From Kiloniellales bacterium (lineage in GTDB: Bacteria > Pseudomonadota > Alphaproteobacteria > Kiloniellales > JAKSBE01), in the NCBI GenBank assembly GCA_030066685.1, contig JASJBF010000036.1, positions 1 through 58,499 of the forward strand: 58,499 bases of DNA. The letters run 5' to 3'. Below are positions 33,952 to 40,615 of this stretch, in pieces; position 1 is the stretch's first letter, and each line of letters opens with the position of its first letter. A model generated the notes under the pieces. That model was not told the DNA's origin, did not search any database, and saw nothing but the letters and a program-made list of their open reading frames with translations. The position numbers and the translations under genes were made by a program.

Positions 33952-35034
33952 ATGTCGAAGTCGTGCCGCATCCTCGCGCTGGGCCTCAGCCTTCTGATCG
34001 GGCTCGGCATCCTGCCCGCCGGCGCCGGCATGTTGTCAGTCGAGCAGCTCCAGGCCGACGTCGAGCTGCTGGTCGACGCCGAGATCCATCAGCGCCCCAT
34101 GGCGGACTCGCCGCAGATCGGGATCCTGCTCAGCGGTTCCCAGGTCCGGGTCACCGGCCGCATCACCGGCACCGAGTGGTTCCGGATCTCGACCCAGGAG
34201 ACGCCGATCGGCTACGTCAGGCAGGATGTCCTGAACCCCAAGGACAGCGAGGCGCTGGGCCTGGTACGAAGCCCCCGCGAGGTGCAGGTCGCTGCGGTCC
34301 AGACGACGGTGGTGCCGGGCGAAGCCTTCACCGACTGCGACGGCTGCCCGCGGATGATCACCCTGCCCCCGGGGAGCTTCATCATGGGCTCCAACGAGGG
34401 CGACATCGCGGAGCGGCCGGAGCGCCACGTGACCCTGGCCAAGGTCTTCGCCATCGGCAAGTACGAGGTCAGCGTCGCCGAGTGGATGCTCTGCGTGAAC
34501 GACGGCGGCTGCAGCTTCTCGCCCAAGGCGGTCGCCCGGCCTGAGATGACGCCGGTCCGCAACATCTCTTGGCAGGACGCCCAGCAGTACGTGCAGTGGC
34601 TGAGCACCAAGACCGGCAAGCCCTATCGACTGCCCAGCGAGGCGGAATGGGAATACGCCGCCCGTGCCGGCAGCCAGAGCGGCTACTGGTGGGGCGGACA
34701 GCCCGAGCCCGGCAAGGCCGACTGCAAGGACTGCGGCAGCGAGTGGAGCCGGAAGCGCCCGGCCGGCATGGGCCGCTTCGAGGCCAATCCCTTCGGTCTG
34801 CACGACATGAACGGCGGGGTCGCCGAATGGACCGCAGACTGCTGGTTCCGGACCTACAAGAACGCGCCCAAGGACGGCACGCCCCGGATCGAGGACGGCT
34901 GCGAGGAGCGGGTCCTGCGCGGCGGCTCCTGGCGCGACACGGCCGACGCCATCAAGGCCACCTCGCGCCAGGGCTCCGAGGAGAACCTGCCCTACGTGGT
35001 CAACGGCTTCCGGATCGCCCGCAGCCCCGAGTGA
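33952..35034 (+). CDS. SH3-like plus FGE/SUMF1-fold secreted protein, no catalytic cysteines
   Basis: A 360-aa exported protein from ATG 33952 (GGAGGAGCC upstream). Signal peptide LALGLSLLIGLGILPAGAG. Bacterial SH3-like domain about aa 35-95 (AEIHQRPMADSPQIGILLSG to GYVRQDVL). The formylglycine-generating-enzyme fold follows, about aa 118-358: FIMGSNEGDIAERPERHVTL, PVRNISWQDAQQYVQWLSTK, TGKPYRLPSEAEWEYAARAG, GLHDMNGGVAEWTADCW, RVLRGGSWRDTADAIKAT and NGFRIARS. True FGEs need a Cys pair shortly after RGGSW; here that region has none, so this is probably a binding, not an enzymatic, domain. It is the third gene of the peroxidase/DAHL unit, 38 bases behind the DAHL gene. Confidence 0.85.
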   Translation: MSKSCRILALGLSLLIGLGILPAGAGMLSVEQLQADVELLVDAEIHQRPMADSPQIGILLSGSQVRVTGRITGTEWFRISTQETPIGYVRQDVLNPKDSEALGLVRSPREVQVAAVQTTVVPGEAFTDCDGCPRMITLPPGSFIMGSNEGDIAERPERHVTLAKVFAIGKYEVSVAEWMLCVNDGGCSFSPKAVARPEMTPVRNISWQDAQQYVQWLSTKTGKPYRLPSEAEWEYAARAGSQSGYWWGGQPEPGKADCKDCGSEWSRKRPAGMGRFEANPFGLHDMNGGVAEWTADCWFRTYKNAPKDGTPRIEDGCEERVLRGGSWRDTADAIKATSRQGSEENLPYVVNGFRIARSPE

Positions 35035-35037
35035 CCC

Positions 35038-35691
35038 CTACCAACCCAGCCGGACCGCGCCGACCGCCGCGGCGGCCGCGGCCTGGCAAGGCTCGACCAC
35101 CGGCAGGCCCAGCTCGGCCTCGACCTCGGCACGGTAGCCGGCCATCCCGGCACAGCCCAGAATGAGAACGTCGGCACCCCTGTCGTCGCGCAGCTGGCGG
35201 CCGGTCTCGACGAGGGCGGCCAAGGTCGCGCCGGGCTCGGCCAGCTGGGCGACCCCGCGGCCGATCGGCAGGCTGTCGGCGAAGCGCGCCTCCAGGCCAA
35301 GGCTGCGGACGTAACGTCGGTGCCGGCCGACCGAGGCCGGCAGGATCGCCAGGATGCCGAAACGCTCGCCAAGGCTCAGCGCCCGGGCCATGGCGGATTC
35401 CGAGATGCCGAAGACCGGCGCCGCCGCGACCTCCCGTGCGGCCCTGAGGCCCGGATCGCTGAAGCAGGCGATGACGTAGGCCGCTGCCGTCTCCCGCCCG
35501 ATCAGCGCCAGCAGGGGCGTGACCACGCCGTCGACCTGGGCCTGGGTCTCGATGCCCGGCGGTCCTTCGGCCAGGGTGACGCAGTCGATCCCGGGGCCCT
35601 CGGCGCAGCGCAGCGGCGCCAGGGCGGCGTCGATGCCGGCGGTCACGGCCTCGCTGGAGTTGGGGTTGATGACCAGGACCCGCGCGCTCAC
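35038..35691 (-). CDS. Asp/Glu/hydantoin racemase-family protein
   Basis: A 217-aa protein from GTG 35691, whose start overlaps the DapA-like stop (GTGA). It begins ARVLVINPNSSEAVTAGIDA. Both catalytic cysteines of the cofactor-independent racemases are present: AAYVIACFSDPGLRAA and DVLILGCAGMAGYRAE; also FGILAILPASVGRHRRYVRS. Members interconvert D and L forms of Asp, Glu or 5-substituted hydantoins, or act as maleate isomerases. Coupling to the DapA-like aldolase suggests a short catabolic route, perhaps for a chiral amino-acid derivative. No hydantoinase or carbamoylase is near, so a hydantoin role is not supported. It ends three bases from the convergent FGE-fold gene. Confidence 0.85.
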   Translation of the reverse strand: MSARVLVINPNSSEAVTAGIDAALAPLRCAEGPGIDCVTLAEGPPGIETQAQVDGVVTPLLALIGRETAAAYVIACFSDPGLRAAREVAAAPVFGISESAMARALSLGERFGILAILPASVGRHRRYVRSLGLEARFADSLPIGRGVAQLAEPGATLAALVETGRQLRDDRGADVLILGCAGMAGYRAEVEAELGLPVVEPCQAAAAAAVGAVRLGW

Positions 35692-36638
35692 GCCCCAAGC
35701 TCCGCGAGGCGCCGCTCCAGGCGCGCGGTCAGCCGGCTCAGCTCGTCCCGGTCGGCCGCGGTCAGGGAAGGTCCGGGCGCCCGGGTCCGGGCCGAGGCGA
35801 TGATGCCGCGGCGGCGCAGGATCTCCTTGCGCAGCGCAAGACCGAAGCCTGGCTGCTGCTCGTGCCGGACCAGCGGCAGGTAGCAGTCGTAGAGGTCCTC
35901 GGCGCCCTCGGCATCGCCGGCGAAGAAGCGGGCGCAGACCGCGACCAGCATCTCCGGATAGGCAAAGCCGGTCATCGCCCCGTCGGCGCCGCGGGCCAGC
36001 TCCTGCGGCAGGTAAAGCCCGCCGTTGCCGACCAGCACCGAGACCCGGCGGAGGCCGTCGCGCGCGGCGGACTCGCGCAGCGCGCTCAGCTTGCCGAGGC
36101 CCGGGCAGTCCTCGTGCTTCAGCATGACGATCTGCGGATGCGCGGCGACCAGGGCGTTGAAGGTCGGCACAGAGATCTGGACCCCGGTGCTCTGCGGATA
36201 GTCCTGGTAGCAGAGCGGCACCTCGGGGCCCAGCGCCCGGCAGACCGAGTCGAAGTAGCGTTGCAGCCGCTCCTCGGTAGCCAGGCCCGGGATCGGCGCC
36301 ACCATCACGCCGGCCGCGCCGCGCGCCATCGCCTCTGCGGCCAGGCGCGCCAGGTTGTCGAGCCCTGGGTTGCTGACGCCGACGACGACCGGGACGCGGC
36401 CGGAGACCCGCTCGAGCACCCGGGCCATGAAGCCGCAGGCCTCCTCGAAGGAGAGCTTCGGCGCCTCGCCCATCATGCCGAGGATGGTAATCCCCTGTAC
36501 GCCGGCCTCGAGGTAGAACTCGACCAGGCGGTCGGCGCTCGCCAGGTCGAGGGCGCCGTCCTCGGCGAAGGGCGTGGCCGAAATGATGAATACGCCCTTG
36601 GCGGTCTCGTTCAAGAGAGCCGTCTTGTCCGACGTCAT
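35688..36638 (-). CDS. DapA/NAL-family aldolase
   Basis: A 316-aa TIM-barrel class I aldolase. Seen: VFIISATPFAEDGALDLASA, VQGITILGMMGEAPKLSFEE, VPVVVGVSNPGLDNLARLAA, the substrate Tyr in EVPLCYQDYPQSTGVQISVP and the Schiff-base Lys in IVMLKHEDCPGLGKLS, then VLVGNGGLYLPQELARGADG. The normal GTTGE of DapA reads MMGEAP, so this is not the lysine-biosynthesis enzyme. It belongs to the wider family that cleaves or forms 4-hydroxy-2-oxo acids, sialic-type acids or hydroxyproline products. It comes before, and overlaps, the racemase gene. The substrate is unknown. Confidence 0.87.
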   Translation of the reverse strand: MTSDKTALLNETAKGVFIISATPFAEDGALDLASADRLVEFYLEAGVQGITILGMMGEAPKLSFEEACGFMARVLERVSGRVPVVVGVSNPGLDNLARLAAEAMARGAAGVMVAPIPGLATEERLQRYFDSVCRALGPEVPLCYQDYPQSTGVQISVPTFNALVAAHPQIVMLKHEDCPGLGKLSALRESAARDGLRRVSVLVGNGGLYLPQELARGADGAMTGFAYPEMLVAVCARFFAGDAEGAEDLYDCYLPLVRHEQQPGFGLALRKEILRRRGIIASARTRAPGPSLTAADRDELSRLTARLERRLAELGA

Positions 36639-36731
36639 GCCTGGCTCCGCCTTCCGCTACGAATCGCCTGAGAGCTTGCGGGCCGGCGCGCACCGATGCA
36701 AGCGGCCGCCGCGCCCGGAGGCTTCCGGCGC

Positions 36732-37799
36732 TCAGGAGCGGCGGTCGGCCAGCTTCGGGCTGGGCTTGTTACGCTGGTAGAAGATGTGCCGGCCGATCTG
36801 CGAGGTCCGGTTGAAGGCCTGGGCCCAGGTCGGCGCAACGTAGTCCGCGTGGTACCACAGCGCGCCGCCGGTTGGGTCGTCGTTTCCACCCCAAAAGACG
36901 GTCCGGGCGAGCGACTTGCTCTTTTCCCACATACGCAGGTTCTTCGGCCGATCGCTCAGGCCGTCGCACCACCAAGTGAACTGGCAGCGGTGGCGGACCT
37001 GCTCCCCGCCCTGCTGGACGACCCGGCAGATCGTGTCCGGGAAGCGGCTGTCCTTCATGCGGTTCATCACGACGTGGGCCACGGCCAACTTGCCAGCCTC
37101 GGGCTCGCCCCGCGCCTCGAAGTAGATCGTCAGCGCCAGGCAGTGGATCTCCTCGTGGACCGGGTGGAACAGCGCCCCGGTCTCGGCCTGGTCGGACAAG
37201 GAGGCGAGCGCCGCCTCGCCGGTCCGGTCCGAGAGATAGCCATGGATCGCACCGAACTCGAAAGCGGTGCCCTCGACGCCCGCCGGAACGCCGTCTTCTG
37301 CGGAAATCGTTGCCGACATCATCGCAAGCTGGGTCGGGGCCTCGGCCGGCCATTGAAAGTCGACGATGCGGCCCTCGGCCGTGCTCGGCCCGTCCGTGCT
37401 CCCGAATAGGGACAAATGACCCAGCCGCAGGTCGAGCAGACCCGCTTCGCCGGACCCGGCAAGGCAAGCGCAGAAAAGTGCGAGGAGCCCGACTCGGCGC
37501 AAAAACAGCCCTCCGGAGCTGCGTTCCGCCCCCCCGGCGACATCGTCACGTCCGCCACACAGCCCGGCCAGCCGGGCCGTCAAGTCGGACGCGGCACGCG
37601 CCTCCTGACCTGATCGTTCCAATGTACCCTCCCGGTCCGCCGTTTTCGGCGTGACCGCTCCCTTAAACCCTTGTTTACCCAAACTCTGCAACGCAGTCAA
37701 AGACAATACGTCGGCCCGCGAGTCTTGGATTAACAGTTTCTGCATTTGTTTTTCGAGAAAATCAATAAAAATGAGGAGATATTTTACAAAATAATTCAT
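36732..37799 (-). CDS. SleB-type cell wall hydrolase (Hydrolase_2)
   Basis: The catalytic domain fills the C-terminal half: VHEEIHCLALTIYFEARGEP with the catalytic Glu, AGKLAVAHVVMNRMKDSRFP, DTICRVVQQGGEQ, CQFTWWCDGLSDRPK and GGALWYHADYVAPTWAQAFN. These enzymes cut peptidoglycan (lytic transglycosylase-like) and were first found in spore germination, but occur widely in non-spore-forming alphaproteobacteria. A hydrophobic segment (RRVGLLALFCACLAGSGEAG) near aa 100 looks like the real signal peptide, so the start at ATG 37799 (355 aa) is probably too early; the AT-rich, poorly coding first 90 residues support that. I give the longest frame for completeness. Confidence 0.82.
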   Translation of the reverse strand: MNYFVKYLLIFIDFLEKQMQKLLIQDSRADVLSLTALQSLGKQGFKGAVTPKTADREGTLERSGQEARAASDLTARLAGLCGGRDDVAGGAERSSGGLFLRRVGLLALFCACLAGSGEAGLLDLRLGHLSLFGSTDGPSTAEGRIVDFQWPAEAPTQLAMMSATISAEDGVPAGVEGTAFEFGAIHGYLSDRTGEAALASLSDQAETGALFHPVHEEIHCLALTIYFEARGEPEAGKLAVAHVVMNRMKDSRFPDTICRVVQQGGEQVRHRCQFTWWCDGLSDRPKNLRMWEKSKSLARTVFWGGNDDPTGGALWYHADYVAPTWAQAFNRTSQIGRHIFYQRNKPSPKLADRRS

Positions 37800-38005
37800 C
37801 GATTATTGCGGAATATGGTTAAAAGTCCGGAAATTTTCATTCCGAATTCTTGACCGCACAAAGACCAGAGCGGCCGTCACGGCCGTGAATACGCCGGCGT
37901 GCAGAGGGCATTGGTTATTAACCTCGGCCTGCTAGCCTGCCTGGGCTTCGGAGGCGCGCGCAGCGCGCAACCGGACGACCGCCGGGACCTTGGAGACGCA
38001 GGCAG

Positions 38006-38602
38006 ATGACGACGGCAGACGCGCAGACCCGAACCGTCGATGGCGGGGCCGGCGCCCGCCCCGGCCCGGCACTCAGCCCCGAACAGGTGGCCCTGCGGGC
38101 CGAACTGGCCGGCAGCAACATCAACGCAACCACCTTCCTGGCCACCGACTACCTCAACCACCTCAACGAAGCGGTGATGATGATCGAGCTGGTGCCCAGC
38201 GCGCCGGACATCCTGGAAGAGGCGCTGGCCTGGCGTCCCAAGACCTATCAGGAGCATTTCCTGAGCAGCGACCTGGCGCTTGCCGAGCTGGCCTGTCGCG
38301 CCTACGAGATCGCGCCCGAGCGCTTCCGCCTGCCCTTCGACCTGACCGTGAAGGCGATCCAAAGGCGGATCGCCACCACCTTGACCAAGCTGCAGCCCTT
38401 GGTCGAGGCCGGCGACCACGGCCAGATCGGTCTGGTCGTCCTGTCCTCCTGCAAGGCGATCCAGGACCTGATCGGCGTCGCCGCGGCCATCGTCAACGGC
38501 AGCGAGCGGATGGCCGACTGTGCGACGAGCCCCGGACCCGCGCCGGCCCAGGACGACGAGACCACCATGTCCCAGGCGCAGATCGACGCCCTTTTCGGCT
38601 GA
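38006..38602 (+). CDS. Helical protein ending in a FliM-like SQxxIDALF peptide
   Basis: A 198-aa cytoplasmic protein. It is mostly helical (NINATTFLATDYLNHLNEAV, MMIELVPSAPDILEEALAWR, then FRLPFDLTVKAIQRRIATTL and QIGLVVLSSCKAIQDLIGVA) with a disordered Pro/Asp linker (PGPAPAQDDETT) that ends in MSQAQIDALFG. The same short peptide, with the pattern SQ-x-[DEQ]-IDAL[LF], is the N-terminal CheY-P docking helix of FliM. It also appears at the ends of several alphaproteobacterial chemotaxis and signalling proteins. So this may be a partner of a response regulator. No flagellar gene is in the window. The gene stands alone after a 200-base promoter gap. Confidence 0.65.
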   Translation: MTTADAQTRTVDGGAGARPGPALSPEQVALRAELAGSNINATTFLATDYLNHLNEAVMMIELVPSAPDILEEALAWRPKTYQEHFLSSDLALAELACRAYEIAPERFRLPFDLTVKAIQRRIATTLTKLQPLVEAGDHGQIGLVVLSSCKAIQDLIGVAAAIVNGSERMADCATSPGPAPAQDDETTMSQAQIDALFG

Positions 38603-38711
38603 CGGGCGGCACGGCACGAGGCGAGGCGCCGGGGATAGACCTCGACGCTGCTGCGTAGGGCTCTATGATGACGTGGCAGTCCCACCCCGCCCCCGAGGTC
38701 GAGCGCCCGCG

Positions 38712-39200
38712 ATGAAACGCCTAGCGATGTTGGTTCTTCTGGTGTTCGGCCCTGCGGCTTGCGCGACGGTCCCGGAGGAGGAGGTCCTGCCGCCCAGGAT
38801 CAGCCTTTCGGACCTCCGGGTTCTCGACAGCACCGGCTTCGAGCACCAGCTCGAGCTCGATCTCAGGGTGAGCAACCCGAACAACTTCGACATCGACCTG
38901 GAAGGCCTGTCCCTGACCCTCGAGGTCAACGACTCGCATTTCGCCGACGGGCAATCCAGCGCCGAGGTCACCCTGCCCCGGCTCGGCGACGCCAAGGTTC
39001 CGGTCACCGCCACCACCACCATCGTCGACGTGGTGCGTCAGGTGCTCCTGCTCGGCCGGGCCAAGGCGATCGACTTCAGGATCGAAGGCTTCGCCTACGT
39101 CACCAACGGTCTGGGCAGCCGCCGTGTCCCCTTCAAGTCCGAGGGCAGCCTGAAGCTGCTCCCCGACGCCGTGGACGACCGCATCTACGTGCCGATCTGA
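38712..39200 (+). CDS. LEA type 2 (WHy-domain) lipoprotein
   Basis: A 162-aa lipoprotein: the lipobox is in MLVLLVFGPAACATVPEEE (cysteine 18 of the protein), so it is anchored by lipid in the envelope. The rest is one WHy/LEA-14 beta-sandwich: RISLSDLRVLDSTGFEHQLE, LDLRVSNPNNFDIDLEGLSL, TLEVNDSHFADGQSSAEVTL, VPVTATTTIVDVVRQVLLLG, then RRVPFKSEGSLKLLPD. The NPNNFDIDLEGL motif is diagnostic. Such proteins are linked to desiccation and stress or to membrane lipid handling, but a precise role is not known. It starts 110 bases behind the SQxxIDALF gene on the same strand. Confidence 0.88.
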   Translation: MKRLAMLVLLVFGPAACATVPEEEVLPPRISLSDLRVLDSTGFEHQLELDLRVSNPNNFDIDLEGLSLTLEVNDSHFADGQSSAEVTLPRLGDAKVPVTATTTIVDVVRQVLLLGRAKAIDFRIEGFAYVTNGLGSRRVPFKSEGSLKLLPDAVDDRIYVPI

Positions 39201-39230
39201 CCGGCCGCGCGCGGCAAGCGCCGCCGCGCC
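39201..39230. terminator. GC-only hairpin between convergent genes
   Basis: A 7-bp stem (GCGCGGC with GCCGCGC, 39209-39229) closes a 7-base loop between the stops of two convergent genes. It lacks a T tract, so it may be a weak or factor-assisted end signal. Confidence 0.35.
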
Positions 39231-39242
39231 CGAACAGCCGAG

Positions 39243-39809
39243 CTACTGATCCCGGATGAAGGAGCTTTTCGGCTCTTTCTTCTCGGGCTTCGGCGCCTCG
39301 GCGACGCTCGGCGCCGGCGGACGCACGCCCTGCAGATGCAGCAGGAGGTGATCGGTCACCGCCCCGGTGACGCGCAGCTGGTTGTCCTTCTGGTAGGCGC
39401 GGATGGCGCTGCGGGTGTTCCGCCCGACGATGCCGTCGGCGGTCCCGGCCTTGTAGCCCTTGGCGTTCAGCAGCGCCTGGGTCTCCTTGATCCCGGCCTT
39501 GTCGGTCAGAGGCTTGGGCGGCGCAGCGAAGGGATCGTCGTCAGATCCGGAGACCTGGGACTCGTCGTCGCCGGTGAAGGCGGCCGGTACGTCCTCGGTA
39601 AAGAACTCGGGCACGTCGTCCGCGAAGAAATCGCCGACATCGGAGAAGAAGTTGCCGGCGTCCTCCGCCATGCCGTCGAGGAAGCCGTCGTCCTGTTTGG
39701 CTTCCTGCTTGGAGCCCAGGTCCTCGGCCCAGGCCGAGGTCCAGGCTGCGCCGACCAGCAGCAATGCACAGGCCGAAACCGCCAAGAGCTTGAGATTCGC
39801 GTGTCTCAT
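39243..39809 (-). CDS. Secreted peptidoglycan-binding-domain protein
   Basis: From ATG 39809 (GAGGGTACG upstream) the protein is 188 aa. A signal peptide (KLLAVSACALLLVGAAWTSA, cut after AWA) leads to a highly acidic, Phe-rich region (DAGNFFSDVGDFFADDVPEF) that looks disordered. A PG_binding_1 domain follows (about aa 95-155): IKETQALLNAKGYKAGTADG, IVGRNTRSAIRAYQKDNQLR, ending in LLLHLQ, then a Pro/Lys tail. The acidic run with repeated FF/F-x-x-D spacing is unusual. It is expected to sit on the cell wall. Another ATG at 39827 would add six residues. Confidence 0.82.
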   Translation of the reverse strand: MRHANLKLLAVSACALLLVGAAWTSAWAEDLGSKQEAKQDDGFLDGMAEDAGNFFSDVGDFFADDVPEFFTEDVPAAFTGDDESQVSGSDDDPFAAPPKPLTDKAGIKETQALLNAKGYKAGTADGIVGRNTRSAIRAYQKDNQLRVTGAVTDHLLLHLQGVRPPAPSVAEAPKPEKKEPKSSFIRDQ

Positions 39810-40225
39810 CGTCGTACCCTCGTTCATAAATGCTCGGGACCGCACGCCCCCGAGGGCGGCAGGCCGGAGCAGCCTCCGTTCGATCAAACCATGCAGAAGA
39901 TGGCAGGACTCGCGTTAACGAAAGGTTGACCGACCCGCCGCGCTGCGGTCTCGGCGTCGCCGTCACCGCCGCCTCCGACCGGCCGCCCGGCCGCTTCAGG
40001 CTTCAGGCGGGCGCCCGCGGAAGGCTTCAAGGGGACTGGGATTTGTGGCCTCGGACGGCGGAGCCCGAGCCGAGGCTCCTCGGGCGGATCGCGGTCTCGA
40101 AGGCCAATGCCCGGGTTGTGACTTCGTTGTGACCTCTCCACAGGCACGGCGTGTTCTGTGTTAGGGCTTTGTTCATAAAGTTTACCAAGAGTCGAGTCGT
40201 CCCCCCGAACAGCAGGCTCGAGGAT
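39810..40225. other. Divergent promoter region
   Basis: About 415 bases between the peptidoglycan-binding gene (leftward) and the PilZ gene (rightward). It has no gene, but contains the 11-bp-periodic direct repeat at 40115-40133. Confidence 0.55.
40115..40133 (+). promoter_or_regulatory. Direct repeat GTTGTGAC-TTC-GTTGTGAC, possible regulator site
   Basis: Two identical 8-bp repeats with 3 bases between them, giving an 11-bp period of about one helical turn. This is typical of OmpR/PhoB-type response-regulator sites. It lies 93 bases upstream of the PilZ start. The regulator is unknown. Confidence 0.4.
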
Positions 40226-40582
40226 ATGACAATCCAGGGAATGAAGCTTGTCCAGGTCGCCGAACGGCGGCACTGCCTTCGTTTCGATCTCGAATGTGCG
40301 ACCTGCGTGACCGCCCTGGCCGGTGGTCGCGCTTACGAATGCCAGGTTGCCGAAATCTCGCTTGAGGGCCTGAGGCTTCGCTTTGCCGGCGAGCCGCCCG
40401 ACGCGGAGCGCATCGTCATTCGCCACCCGACAGCCGGCGAGCTCTGCGCGCTTCGGGTCTGGCGGGCCGGAAACGATCTCGGCCTTGCCTTCGAAAGCTC
40501 CGAGCGCGAGTTGGAGCACCTGCTGCAGTGCATCAGCCTGATCCTGAATCCGGAGGATCGGCGCTTCGCCTGGAGCGCCTGA
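40226..40582 (+). CDS. PilZ-domain c-di-GMP-binding protein
   Basis: A 118-aa single PilZ domain. The nucleotide-binding motifs are present in acceptable form: RxxxR in VAERRHCLRFDLECATCVTA and the D/N-x-S-x-x-G motif as EISLEGLRLRFAG. Later strands are RIVIRHPTAGELC and GNDLGLAFESSERELEHL. PilZ proteins turn c-di-GMP level into changes of motility, polysaccharide or other surface properties. The Glu at the D/N position is a slight departure, so binding strength is open. ATG 40226 follows a CTCGAGG stretch. No partner gene is adjacent; the ABC-importer unit converges on it. Confidence 0.8.
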   Translation: MTIQGMKLVQVAERRHCLRFDLECATCVTALAGGRAYECQVAEISLEGLRLRFAGEPPDAERIVIRHPTAGELCALRVWRAGNDLGLAFESSERELEHLLQCISLILNPEDRRFAWSA

Positions 40583-40615
40583 CGCCCCGATCGTCCGGTC
40601 AGGGCGCTTCCCGGA

